In this document: piece after piece, positions 35,210 through 43,814 of the stretch
Position numbering within the stretch: position 1 is the first letter of the stretch
How the letters are laid out: each line of letters begins with the position of its first letter
Assembly (NCBI RefSeq): GCF_030812995.1
Contig: NZ_JAUSTT010000010.1
Coordinates: 87,665 to 151,664 of the forward strand
Source: Bacillus chungangensis
Lineage (GTDB): Bacteria; Bacillota; Bacilli; Bacillales; Bacillaceae_C
Reading direction: 5' to 3'
Length of the DNA stretch: 64,000 nucleotides
Translations under genes and position numbers: made by a program
The notes under the pieces: model-generated
What the model was told of the DNA's origin: nothing
Database searches by the model: none
Seen by the model: the letters and a program-made list of their open reading frames with translations, nothing else

Positions 35210-36103
35210 ATGAATGAGAGGAGGAAAAAAATAATCATTAAATTAAAGGTAAAAAATATCCTCTTTATTTTAATAGGCGCAGCTATTTTTTCATTTGGAG
35301 TTGTCCATTTCAATATGCAAAATAATTTGGCAGAAGGTGGATTTACAGGGATTAACCTGCTTTTGTATTTTATTTTTCAAATAAATCCGGCCATTTCAAA
35401 CATTGTACTTAATATCCCTGTATTTTTTGTCGGGTGGAAAATTTTAGGAACTAAGGCTTTTCTGTATACGATGATTGGAACGATAGCAGTATCGATTTTC
35501 TTATGGATTTTTCAAATTTATGAAATAGCAATCCCTTTAGAAAATGACCTTTTTCTTGCTGCTTTATTTGCGGGCATCTTTATTGGAATCGGGTTGGGCA
35601 TTATTTTTCGCTATGGCGGTACTACAGGGGGAGTAGATATTATCGCCCGTCTTATCCATCGTTATCGAGGCTGGAGTATGGGAAGAACGATGTTTCTTTT
35701 TGATGCATGTGTGATTCTTCTTTCATTGCTCACCTACTTAGATTATCGCCAAGCTATGTACACACTTGTAGCTGTCTTTGTTGGGGCACGAGTGATTGAC
35801 TTTATGCAGGAGGGTGCTTATGCAGCAAGAGGTGCAATGATTATTTCTGAATATCACCAAGAAATTTCTGATAAAATTCTCGAAGAAATGAATAGGGGCA
35901 TTACTGTCCTACATGGACATGGTTCATTTACTAAGCAACAGAAAGACGTGCTGTATTGTGTTGTCGGAAAAAATGAAATTGTTCGATTAAAAAACATCAT
36001 TCATGCAATCGATCCTCATGCTTTTGTTTCTGTCACCGTTGTCCATGATGTGCTTGGCGAGGGGTTTACATTAGATGAGGATAAGAAACCTTTACATGAC
36101 TAA
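35210..36103 (+). CDS. ypjC: YitT/YpjC family membrane protein with DUF2179 domain
   Basis: A 297-residue protein with about five membrane helices in residues 12-170 (NILFILIGAAIFSFGVVHF, ISNIVLNIPVFFVGWKIL, AFLYTMIGTIAVSIFLWIF, LAALFAGIFIGIGLGIIF, MFLFDACVILLSLLTYL). A cytoplasmic C-terminal DUF2179 domain follows (EEMNRGITVLHGHGSFTKQQKDVLYCVV). The GGTTGGVDIIARLI motif is family-typical. Transport role unknown. The frame extends to 35168, but those 14 codons come from the repeat remnant. ATG 35210 fits homologues; its weak ribosome site (TAGG) comes from the repeat end. Confidence 0.88.
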   Translation: MNERRKKIIIKLKVKNILFILIGAAIFSFGVVHFNMQNNLAEGGFTGINLLLYFIFQINPAISNIVLNIPVFFVGWKILGTKAFLYTMIGTIAVSIFLWIFQIYEIAIPLENDLFLAALFAGIFIGIGLGIIFRYGGTTGGVDIIARLIHRYRGWSMGRTMFLFDACVILLSLLTYLDYRQAMYTLVAVFVGARVIDFMQEGAYAARGAMIISEYHQEISDKILEEMNRGITVLHGHGSFTKQQKDVLYCVVGKNEIVRLKNIIHAIDPHAFVSVTVVHDVLGEGFTLDEDKKPLHD

Positions 36104-36136
36104 AAAGTAGTTGACTACAATGGACAACTACTTTTT
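36102..36136 (+). terminator. Terminator of ypjC
   Basis: A 12-bp stem AAAAAGTAGTTG / CAACTACTTTTT overlapping the TAA stop, followed by T residues. The A-tract also makes it usable from the minus side. Confidence 0.8.
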
Positions 36137-36212
36137 TCTATATCGGCAAAATCATTCGAACTATATGTTTCAAGAGAGACTTTTTGCATATTTTTCATTC
36201 TCCATCTGTACA

Positions 36213-37004
36213 CTATCGTTCGTCCTTTTGCTTTGTACGCTCTTTTTTTTCTTTCTGCCCTCTATACTTGCGCCAACTAACATAAGACAATGTTAAAAAA
36301 ATAATACTGCCTGTCGTGATCATGACAAGGAATAAAGATGGGTCTGTTTCGTTTTCATCCGATTGTTGGAAAAGCTTGACAAGATCTGTTTCTAATTTTT
36401 CCAGTTCCTTGACTGCAGTGTTTTTCTCTAACATTTGCGCTCGATAGCGATCAATATACATAATTTTTGCATCGAGCTGCTGCATTTTTTCTACAGGGAG
36501 ATCTATTTTTAAGCTTGGCTGAATAATCGCATATTTTTCCAAGAAACGGTTCAAAGAAAAATGATAGGCGTCCTGATCATCATGCAAAGCCGCTGCTTTT
36601 ATTTGTTGAAATGCTTCCATAACCGGAGCTTCCATTCCTGTCCAAAGCGGCTGATACTCTGAGAGAAATGCATCCATGACGAGACGAAACGTTGTAAGTC
36701 TATTAATTCGCTTATCTGGAAGCATTTCCACGCTAGTAACAGCTTCAACTGCTTGGTTATGAACCGCAGTTAAAACACGGAGTTCATCCATTGAAAAAGA
36801 CCGCTCCTTCACGGCAGCATCTGTAAATTCTTTTTCAAATATTTTTAATAGCTTTTTCGCTTCTTCATAGCGTCCAATCTTCGTCATTTGCAACGCTTCA
36901 TCTGCAAGCTGATCGAGCTTTTGAAGGGAGGATTCGGCTTGAACTTCTATATATGGTACAAACAACAGTACTATCACCAAAAGCAAGATCGAATATTTCT
37001 TAAT
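36213..37004 (-). CDS. ypjB: Sporulation-type membrane protein YpjB, probable ATT start
   Basis: A protein of about 263 residues: N-terminal signal peptide (KKYSILLLVIVLLFVPYIEVQA), a helical extracytoplasmic domain and a C-terminal anchor (PSLFLVMITTGSIIFLTLSYVSWRKY) with a basic tail, as in the YpjB family. The first standard start in frame is TTG 36986, but it has no ribosome site and would cut off the positively charged N-terminus. ATT 37004 gives (M)KKYSILL and has GAGAGGGGG 8 bases upstream, so an ATT start is more plausible. It follows ypjA, as in B. subtilis. Confidence 0.8.
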   Translation of the reverse strand: MKKYSILLLVIVLLFVPYIEVQAESSLQKLDQLADEALQMTKIGRYEEAKKLLKIFEKEFTDAAVKERSFSMDELRVLTAVHNQAVEAVTSVEMLPDKRINRLTTFRLVMDAFLSEYQPLWTGMEAPVMEAFQQIKAAALHDDQDAYHFSLNRFLEKYAIIQPSLKIDLPVEKMQQLDAKIMYIDRYRAQMLEKNTAVKELEKLETDLVKLFQQSDENETDPSLFLVMITTGSIIFLTLSYVSWRKYRGQKEKKERTKQKDER

Positions 37005-37133
37005 CTTTATAACCCCCTCTCATACTTTTTCAACAAGGACATGGACAACCTCTTTGATTTAAATGTATGAGAGGGTAGACAAGAGTATAACCATTATTTC
37101 ATCATTTATGTACTTATGTGTGCCCTAAAATGT

Positions 37134-37733
37134 TTATTGAAACGGCAGCTTCCAAATGACACGCTGTTTGCGAATGGAGAAGTAATATGCCGCTGCTAAT
37201 GAAGCAATGCTTAACCAAAAAGTGAAATAGCCAATACCACGGGCAAATTGGTCAAGCTCTGCATACTTAGGGTATTGCATATAGACATAGTCAATGACAT
37301 CGTTATGTAACGTCCAAATTCCCGCAAAAAGCAAATGTCTGACCTTCATTCGATAAAAAGGTGAATACAGTAATCCTTGAATAGCCATCCCTGCATGAGA
37401 AGCAATGAGCATATAACCTTGCCAAGGCAAATATCCCGCCATTTTCAACGTCAGCAAATTCATCACAACTGCCCATATACCATATTTAAATAAGGTTACG
37501 ATTGCCAATGCTTCCATCAAAGGCCAATTTCTATTTAATAAAAATGCTAGAAGTACAAAGACAAAAAACAAACTGGCAGTAGGACTATCTGGAACAAATG
37601 GAATAAAGTGAATTGGTGTTTCTGCTAATTGCGGCTTATACCAAATATATCCATAAATCGTCCCACCAACATTACCAAGAAACAGAAGCCATAAAACCGT
37701 TCTGTTCCCAAAAAATGTGTAAATCCAATACAT
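37134..37733 (-). CDS. ypjA: YpjA, DUF1405 membrane protein
   Basis: A 199-residue protein with about six membrane helices. DUF1405 features seen are LFLGNVGGTIYGYIWYKPQL, FVPDSPTASLFFVFVLLAFLL, LFKYGIWAVVMNLL and LHNDVIDYVYMQYPKY. Function unknown. The family regularly sits beside ypjB and the qcr genes in bacilli, which suggests an envelope-related role but does not prove one. Confidence 0.9.
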   Translation of the reverse strand: MYWIYTFFGNRTVLWLLFLGNVGGTIYGYIWYKPQLAETPIHFIPFVPDSPTASLFFVFVLLAFLLNRNWPLMEALAIVTLFKYGIWAVVMNLLTLKMAGYLPWQGYMLIASHAGMAIQGLLYSPFYRMKVRHLLFAGIWTLHNDVIDYVYMQYPKYAELDQFARGIGYFTFWLSIASLAAAYYFSIRKQRVIWKLPFQ

Positions 37734-37836
37734 CTACTCACCATCCTTTTTAGTAAGAAACGAACATTTTCGTATGTGCTTAAAATGTGAGAAAATCTGT
37801 CATTGTTTTAAAAACGGTTCTATACGAAATGATGAA

Positions 37837-37867
37837 CAAAAAGCTGGCAAAATATGCCAGCTTTTTG
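37837..37867. terminator. Terminator of qcrABC (bidirectional)
   Basis: Stem CAAAAAGCTGGCA / TGCCAGCTTTTTG with a 5-nt loop, 4 bp beyond the qcrC stop; T-tract on both strands. Confidence 0.9.
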
Positions 37868-37871
37868 TATT

Positions 37872-38648
37872 TTATTTAGATTTTAAGCTTTCAATAAACT
37901 CTGATAGCTTTTGTAAGTCTTCGTCAGACCCTTCAAATTGTCCTGGAGGCATTTTTCCGCTCTCTGTACCATTCTTCGAAATATCAGCAATTTCTTCTAC
38001 TGTTAAATCCAGATTAGTTAGAGCTGGGGCAGCTGTTCCTTCTAAATTCTCACCATGACAATTGATACATGACTGGCCTGCATAGATTTCATAGCCTTCA
38101 TTTTCCTTATCAATCTCTACTGTGTCTACAATTTTCCCTTGTTGTGCTGCAGCCTCCCAGTCATGTTTATCCACCGCTTCCCATGTTAAATAAAAAATAG
38201 AAGCAAATGCCAAAAGCATAAACCCTGTTGCGAAAGGACGCTTTAATGGATGACGCTCAGGTCCGCGATCAATAAACGGCGCAAGCATCATGGCACCGAA
38301 TGCCAACCCAGGAATAACCAACGTTCCAATCACATTATATGGACCAGACGCATATGAGTATTTCAACAGTTGATATAGGAATAAAAAGTACCAGTCAGGC
38401 AAGGCCTGATATCCCGTATCCGTTGGATCTGCCATCCGCTCAAGCGGTGGTGGAATAACAGCTGTTAAAATTAAATAGCCAATTAAGAAAACTGCTCCAA
38501 CCATCCATTCCTTCAATAAGTAGTCCGGCCAGAATGCCTCTGTTTTTCCTGGATATTCCGAGTAATCTTTCGGAACATTCTTCATCCGGAGCTCTTTAGC
38601 AGGAATACGCGAGTCCCCAACAAATTTCATTCCCTTACCGCGCTTCAT
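37872..38648 (-). CDS. qcrC: Menaquinol:cytochrome c reductase, cytochrome b/c subunit QcrC
   Basis: A 258-residue fusion of a subunit IV-like cytochrome b domain with three membrane helices (WMVGAVFLIGYLILTAV, YNVIGTLVIPGLAFGAMML, FATGFMLLAFASIFYLTW) and a C-terminal c-type cytochrome. The heme c site is CINCH near residue 202 and the axial methionine lies in KMPPG. The fused b-c form is characteristic of Bacillus bc complexes. ADPTDTGYQALPDWYFLFLYQLLKY is conserved. It is last in qcrA-qcrB-qcrC, followed by a strong terminator. Confidence 0.96.
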   Translation of the reverse strand: MKRGKGMKFVGDSRIPAKELRMKNVPKDYSEYPGKTEAFWPDYLLKEWMVGAVFLIGYLILTAVIPPPLERMADPTDTGYQALPDWYFLFLYQLLKYSYASGPYNVIGTLVIPGLAFGAMMLAPFIDRGPERHPLKRPFATGFMLLAFASIFYLTWEAVDKHDWEAAAQQGKIVDTVEIDKENEGYEIYAGQSCINCHGENLEGTAAPALTNLDLTVEEIADISKNGTESGKMPPGQFEGSDEDLQKLSEFIESLKSK

Positions 38649-38701
38649 TAGGTCCCCTCCTTTTATATAAAATGACTCTCTTTGTTTAGTATTCTACTAT
38701 T

Positions 38702-39376
38702 TTACAATGGACCAGAGATTCCTTGTTTTCTAATCATGATAAAGTGAGCTGCCATCAATCCTAATAATGCAGCAGGCAAGAAAAAGACATGAATAGCAAA
38801 GAAACGAGTAATCGTTTGTGCTCCTATAATGTCAGGGTGTCCGCCAACTAGTGTTTTCAGATATGGTCCAATTAGCGGTACAGACTCCACAATATTAAGC
38901 GTAACTTTTGTTGCAAATAACGCTTTCATATCCCATGGCAATAAATACCCTGTTAAGCCTAGACCAAGCATAACGAAGAATATAAGTACTCCAACAATCC
39001 AATTCAGTTCACGAGGCTTCTTGTATGCGCCTTGGAAAAATACACGTAACGTATGTAAAAACATCATAACAATAACAAGACTAGCGCCCCAATGGTGCAT
39101 TCCTCGGACAATTTGCCCAAATGCCACTTCATTTTGTAAATAATAGACAGATTCCCAAGCGTTTTTAATATCCGGAACGTAATACATCGTTAAAAACATT
39201 CCAGAAAGGATTTGAATTACTGTCACAAAAAATGTAAGCCCTCCAAAGCAATAAACGAACGCAGAAAAATGATGCGCAGGATTTACATGCTCAGGGACTT
39301 CGTGATCAGCAATATCTCGCCACATAGGCGTAATGTCAATACGCTCGTCAACCCAGTCATACAGTTTGTTCAGCAA
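38702..39376 (-). CDS. qcrB: Menaquinol:cytochrome c reductase, cytochrome b subunit QcrB
   Basis: A 224-residue cytochrome b6-like subunit with four membrane helices and bis-heme histidines: HHFSAFVYCFGGLTFF, GMHHWGASLVIVMMFLHTLRVF, WIVGVLIFFVMLGLGLTGYLLPWD and AIHVFFLPAALLGLMAAHF. PWD and the short length are b6-type features. The start is TTG 39376 with GGAGG 8 bases upstream. It lies 14 bp after qcrA. Confidence 0.96.
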   Translation of the reverse strand: MLNKLYDWVDERIDITPMWRDIADHEVPEHVNPAHHFSAFVYCFGGLTFFVTVIQILSGMFLTMYYVPDIKNAWESVYYLQNEVAFGQIVRGMHHWGASLVIVMMFLHTLRVFFQGAYKKPRELNWIVGVLIFFVMLGLGLTGYLLPWDMKALFATKVTLNIVESVPLIGPYLKTLVGGHPDIIGAQTITRFFAIHVFFLPAALLGLMAAHFIMIRKQGISGPL

Positions 39377-39390
39377 TGATTACGCCTCCT

Positions 39391-39900
39391 TTACTTCACA
39401 AATGGATTTGGCCCAGGTTTCCCTAAATATAAGATACCGTCGACTACTTTCGTCTTGTAAGCATCTAACGGTCCTCGCGGTGGTGTTCCGGGTACGTTAT
39501 TTCCATCTTTCGTATACAGTCCTGCATGACAAGGGCAATAGAACTGATCTGGAAATTCACCGTTATTCTCCCAGTTAACGACACAGCCTAAGTGCTTACA
39601 AATTGGAGAAAGTGCAACGATTTCCTTGTTTTTATTCAAGTACACCCATGCTGTCTCCGTCACCTGTGATGTGTACCAAGCATCGACCTGCTCATATGAA
39701 AAGTCAACACGCTTTGGAACTTCGCTTAAATCTGCTACTTTTTCCGTTGTTGGGCGAAATTCTCCCTTTGGCTTCCCTTTCAACACCGGATCAACAGCGA
39801 AACGGACCATCGGCATTAACGCAGCGGCCCCCATGAATCCCCCCACACCTGTAAGCGTATAGGTAAGAAATTGCCGCCTTGTTACAGGTTGTTTGCTCAT
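39391..39900 (-). CDS. qcrA: Menaquinol:cytochrome c reductase, Rieske iron-sulfur subunit QcrA
   Basis: A 169-residue Rieske protein. The N-terminus has a twin-arginine-like motif TRRQFLTYT followed by a membrane segment (about 15-35). The 2Fe-2S ligands are CKHLGC and CPCHAGLY (C-x-H ... C-x2-H). The frame runs 19 codons further upstream, but ATG 39900 has GAGGGGGG and gives the family N-terminus MSKQPVTRRQF. First gene of the operon. Confidence 0.96.
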   Translation of the reverse strand: MSKQPVTRRQFLTYTLTGVGGFMGAAALMPMVRFAVDPVLKGKPKGEFRPTTEKVADLSEVPKRVDFSYEQVDAWYTSQVTETAWVYLNKNKEIVALSPICKHLGCVVNWENNGEFPDQFYCPCHAGLYTKDGNNVPGTPPRGPLDAYKTKVVDGILYLGKPGPNPFVK

Positions 39901-40052
39901 CCTTTTCCCCCCTCTTTCAGTAAGGTCAGTCCATCGGACATTCATTTTTTCGCACAATTACAAACTAGGACATTATTATGATATATCAATCTTTAATAAA
40001 AGGCAATATGAGAGTGTTTGCAAACGTGTCAAGAATGTGACGATCTTCTGAA

Positions 40053-40517
40053 TTATTTGGAAGTTTGCCACTGATGGACAAAAATATTCAATAATTGCTT
40101 CACTTGATCCTCCATTATCGAATGCTTATAGCTATCTTCCACATGTTCTAATGGAATTGCAGGCATCCAGACAACATTTCCCCTGAAAGCAGATTCGTTA
40201 TTTCTCCACATTGCATCAGAGGTTAAGTAGAAAATATGTTGAAAGCCTTCCGCTTTCAAAACGGTCTCCCATTGTTGAACAACTGCTGTATTCGTTTCAC
40301 TTCCTAAATGCGATAAGTAGGAAATAGGTGGAAGCAGCAGCAGCCTGCCTTTAAATTGCCTCTCAAGGTGACTTCCCAAAAGCTGAATAAACTCGCCCTG
40401 ACTTGCTGTTTGTTTCATGTCTTCTCCGAAAGCCACTGGCAATAATGGGATGACTACTGTATCTACATATTGCTTTTCTTGCAAATATAAACCAATATCT
40501 TTGCTATTCCAATCCAT
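40053..40517 (-). CDS. ypiF: YpiF, DUF2487 protein
   Basis: A 154-residue soluble protein starting MDWNSKDIGLYLQEKQYVDT, with YpiF-type features VVIPLLPVAFGEDMKQTAS, LLLLPPISYLSH and DQVKQLLNIFVHQW. Function unknown. ATG 40517 is preceded by GAGGGGTG. It lies between ypiB and qcrA as in B. subtilis, where it is thought to be part of the ypiABF group; here a hairpin terminator separates it from ypiB. Confidence 0.85.
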   Translation of the reverse strand: MDWNSKDIGLYLQEKQYVDTVVIPLLPVAFGEDMKQTASQGEFIQLLGSHLERQFKGRLLLLPPISYLSHLGSETNTAVVQQWETVLKAEGFQHIFYLTSDAMWRNNESAFRGNVVWMPAIPLEHVEDSYKHSIMEDQVKQLLNIFVHQWQTSK

Positions 40518-40615
40518 TCTTGCACCCCTCAACATGTATTGCTACTATCATAACACGTTTTACACTATATTGTTGAGAAAAAAGCTTCTTTAGTGCTTCA
40601 TCTTTAGCATGTAAA

Positions 40616-40642
40616 AACCACTTGCATCAATCTCAAGTGGTT
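40616..40642 (-). terminator. Terminator of ypiB
   Basis: Stem AACCACTTG / CAAGTGGTT with a 9-nt loop and TTTAC downstream on the minus strand, overlapping the ypiB stop codon. Confidence 0.75.
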
Positions 40643-41187
40643 TATTCCGAATCTAGTTTCTTTAATTGTTGTGTCAAATGATAAAAGGCTTGGCGGTCTC
40701 CTCGTTCTAAAGCTTGATCAATCGCTTCTAAAAGCCGTTCTTTCTGAAATTTTTTCATGCTTTCTAGTAAAAACTTCTCTGCCAGCTCCCGATCTTGTTC
40801 ACTGATCACAATCCGCTCCGGCATATAGGGATTTTCCTCCATTACTGCCACATAGTGAGGAGAAAGATATGCTCCCCGAAAGTTTAACTGAATAAAAATA
40901 TCCTCATTCCGATTTAAGCGAATGTCGTGAAAGGATTTTTCTGCATCAGTTGTCATAATATGCTGTTTATAAAAACGAAATGGAACATCGTCGACACAAT
41001 GAGTAGACATAATCAAGCCACGTGGACAATACTGTGCTTCTTCAACAAAATGAACTTTTTTCATCAGCTGATCATGACTCATTAAATAATTTAGAATCCA
41101 GACAGATTCTCTTCTCTTTAGTTGAAAATGATTCAAAAACCAACGGATAAAATCTTTTTTCTCGTTGACAGACACAGGGGTGGTCAA
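40642..41187 (-). CDS. ypiB: YpiB, UPF0302 protein
   Basis: A 181-residue protein with the strongly conserved YpiB block [60 protein letters not shown] and [20 protein letters not shown]. The C-terminal region is helical ([20 protein letters not shown]). Function not established. The frame opens at ATG 41211, but that codon lies upstream of the AAGGAGGG site. TTG 41187 is 7 bases after it and restores the family length, so TTG is the likely start. Confidence 0.9.
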   Translation of the reverse strand: MTTPVSVNEKKDFIRWFLNHFQLKRRESVWILNYLMSHDQLMKKVHFVEEAQYCPRGLIMSTHCVDDVPFRFYKQHIMTTDAEKSFHDIRLNRNEDIFIQLNFRGAYLSPHYVAVMEENPYMPERIVISEQDRELAEKFLLESMKKFQKERLLEAIDQALERGDRQAFYHLTQQLKKLDSE

Positions 41188-41367
41188 GTAAATCCCTCCT
41201 TCGCAATCCATTATCGATCACAAGCCTTGTCATCACTTAAAACACAATGCCGCCTTCGAAAATATTATCGTCTTTCTGTAACATATGCAGTATACAGACC
41301 TTCTCATACATGAAAATGAACTGTTGAAGCAGGCACGTTTTCGCATTCGTTAATCGTTCAAATTGCC

Positions 41368-42627
41368 TCAATTCTCCCATTCTTGTATTAAATATATCAC
41401 TTCATCATTAACTGGATCTAGCTTTAACACTTGGTTAAAAATGTAAAATGATTTCTGCTGTTCTCCTTCCTCTCTTAAAAAATATCCGTATTCCATTAAA
41501 AAATCAACATGATGCTGTAAATCTTCGTACGCATATTCGTAATGCTGCAAAGCCTCTTTATAACGTTCTATCATTCGAAAAGCATGAGCAGCATCCCAAT
41601 GCAGTTGAGGATCTGTTTCTCCTTCACGCTTTAATATCTCTATAATTTCTATCACTTCTTCGTATCTTTCTTGTGAAAGAAGCAATTGATTTAGATGCAA
41701 TGCGGCTTCCAAATAACTCGGGTCGAGCGCCAATGCTTGGCGATGATAATCTTCAGAAAGCTCTTTCTTGCCAAGCTTTAACGCGATTTTTCCACCTAAA
41801 TGGTATAATTCTTTTTGATATGAGTCCGCTGCTAAGCCTTCCTCCACAACTGCTAATGAAGCTTCCAATGCTCCTTCCTGTTCATAGCTTTCAGCTAAAT
41901 AACGATAAAGGGAGTGATATTCAGGGTCTAGAGCTTTCAGCTTCTCGAATGCTTCGATTGCCTTAGGATACATCTTTGCCTGATAAGCTGTTATTGCTAA
42001 ACCAAATAGTGTTTGTAAACTTGTTTTTTCTTCCAGCGCCTGTTCAAAAAATGGAATAGCTTCCTCAAAAGCGCCGCCTGCACTGTATGCTGCTGCTAAC
42101 CGTTCACGTAAGTCCGCTCCAGCGATGGAAGTATGTCCTTCTTCTAAGAGTTTTTGATAGTATCTAACAGCTTCTAACAAGCGGCCTTGCGAAGCATAAA
42201 ATTCCCCAAGTGCATAGTAGATGATTGGCTCATGAGGGAGCAATTCATTTGCTTTTAACAGCTTCTGTTCACTTACCTCAAATAAACCTTGTAATTGATA
42301 AAGGTCTGCTAAGACCAACAATGCCTGTGGATATGATTCGTCCTCTTCTTGAATGGAGTCAAGATAAAGAATCGCTTTTTCTTCCTCCCCCATCTCTACT
42401 AAAAGCTCTGCTAACAATATTTTTATTTCACTCTCCTCGGGGTATGCGTGGAGAATATGTTCATATAGTTCTTTTGCATATGATAGAAATCCTAATTGAG
42501 ACAAATCCGCTGCTAACAGATAAAAGGTTTCAGCGGATCCCGTTTCTTTTATCCTTTTGTAACATTTCTCTGCCTCTTCGATCCGATCCATTTCAAGGTA
42601 TTCAATCATTCGTTTATGGTCATTCAT
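41368..42627 (-). CDS. ypiA: YpiA, tetratricopeptide-repeat protein
   Basis: A 419-residue protein made almost entirely of TPR helices, with about ten repeats from residue 10 on (for example PIIYYALGEFYASQGRLLEA, YPKAIEAFEKLKALDPEYHS, YLEAALHLNQLLLSQERYEE). No signal peptide or membrane segment. YpiA of B. subtilis is a TPR protein near the aro genes; the partner it binds is not known from sequence. Confidence 0.9.
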   Translation of the reverse strand: MNDHKRMIEYLEMDRIEEAEKCYKRIKETGSAETFYLLAADLSQLGFLSYAKELYEHILHAYPEESEIKILLAELLVEMGEEEKAILYLDSIQEEDESYPQALLVLADLYQLQGLFEVSEQKLLKANELLPHEPIIYYALGEFYASQGRLLEAVRYYQKLLEEGHTSIAGADLRERLAAAYSAGGAFEEAIPFFEQALEEKTSLQTLFGLAITAYQAKMYPKAIEAFEKLKALDPEYHSLYRYLAESYEQEGALEASLAVVEEGLAADSYQKELYHLGGKIALKLGKKELSEDYHRQALALDPSYLEAALHLNQLLLSQERYEEVIEIIEILKREGETDPQLHWDAAHAFRMIERYKEALQHYEYAYEDLQHHVDFLMEYGYFLREEGEQQKSFYIFNQVLKLDPVNDEVIYLIQEWEN

Positions 42628-42765
42628 TGACAGTGTCCCTTCTTTGTACTTTAGAGATTATTCAAAATGGCGTCATTCGCTGTGTGAAGAATGACTTCGG
42701 AAAAAGGGTATCTTCGATTCATTTCTTCGTTTGAATGAAATGACTTGTCCACATACACTGTAGAC

Positions 42766-43653
42766 TTAAACAAAAAGAGAAGGCCGTTTAATTAATAGCT
42801 TCTCCCCAAACCCTTCTTTGAAACAAATATGCTGATTCACTTTAATAAGTTCTCCTTTGTGAACCATGATTGCTAATCTTTTCTTATCATAAAAAAAATT
42901 ATTTTGATCTTCAACTTTCCTGTTTGTCTGATACAAATTATAACTTACTTCGCCACCAACATGTAATTTTCCTCTTTTCGGATACAATCCAATTTTTTTT
43001 AAGTGTGAATCCTCAAGTGGCTGATGTTCTGGAAGCTCGTTAGATAAATGCGGTATTTTTTCTACTTGCATTATTTTTTGCCATTTTTTTATTAATAAGC
43101 TTTTTTCTTCCTCAGATAGCATTGAATCAATGACTGGTGAGAGTATCGGTTGATAAGGAAACATCGCTTCTCGAATCCATCCCCATGGAAGTTGAGATAA
43201 GTGACTATCATCCTTCATGCAGACAAAAATAATCGGAAGCTTATTGCGGTTGCAAAAACGGATTAGATTAAGAGAAAGTTTTTCGATTGGAATTTTTATG
43301 CCAATGACATAATCAATTGGACTCATCAGCAATGCTTGCTCCATTTTTTTGAATTCACTTTTGCATTGGAACTCATATTGTATGGAGAAGGCAGTTATAA
43401 GAGTACTGCACCCACTATTTAAAAAATGTTTTATGAAGTAATCTTTCATTACTTGTACACCGGCATCAATAGGTATAGATAGATCCAACATAACATGAGC
43501 AGCTTCCATTCGAAAACCTGCTACATCCATTCGTATATATGGGAATCTCGCTAAACTGTCTTTAATTTCACGGATCACATTGTCCTGTATTAGCAACGAT
43601 TTTTCTTTGTTATCAGAACGCAACAGCGCTTTATCAATAATATATGCTGTCAT
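42766..43653 (-). CDS. Amidohydrolase-like protein lacking visible metal ligands
   Basis: A 295-residue protein I do not recognise by name. Its layout imitates an amidohydrolase: a beta-sandwich start (YIIDKALLRSDNKEKSLLIQDNVIREI), then MDVAGFRMEAAHVMLDLSIPID where these enzymes have GxIDxHxH, then FLNSGCSTLITAFS (normally GxTT). The end, IGLYPKRGKLHVGGEVSYNLYQ, resembles the usual GxxPxKGxLxVGxDAD. The HxH pair and downstream histidine/aspartate ligands are not evident, so it is probably a non-catalytic relative. ATG 43653 has GGAGGGA. It lies between ypiA and aroA, a place empty in B. subtilis. Confidence 0.7.
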   Translation of the reverse strand: MTAYIIDKALLRSDNKEKSLLIQDNVIREIKDSLARFPYIRMDVAGFRMEAAHVMLDLSIPIDAGVQVMKDYFIKHFLNSGCSTLITAFSIQYEFQCKSEFKKMEQALLMSPIDYVIGIKIPIEKLSLNLIRFCNRNKLPIIFVCMKDDSHLSQLPWGWIREAMFPYQPILSPVIDSMLSEEEKSLLIKKWQKIMQVEKIPHLSNELPEHQPLEDSHLKKIGLYPKRGKLHVGGEVSYNLYQTNRKVEDQNNFFYDKKRLAIMVHKGELIKVNQHICFKEGFGEKLLIKRPSLFV

Positions 43654-43755
43654 TGCTTCTCCCTCCACATCATCTTTTTAAAGACATGCTATGTGGAAAA
43701 AGAAACAAACATGACAAAAACAACGTAAAAGTAGACTTAAAGTGGGATGTTAGGT

Positions 43756-43803
43756 AAAAAGGCGGTTCAAAAGGATGTAACATTCTTTTGAGCCGCCTTT
43801 TTA
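43756..43803 (-). terminator. Terminator of the aroA transcript
   Basis: Long stem AAAAAGGCGG-TCAAAAG / CTTTTGA-CCGCCTTTTT with one mismatch, directly after the aroA stop and with T-tracts on both strands. Confidence 0.85.
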
Positions 43804-43814
43804 ATGTATTTTAC

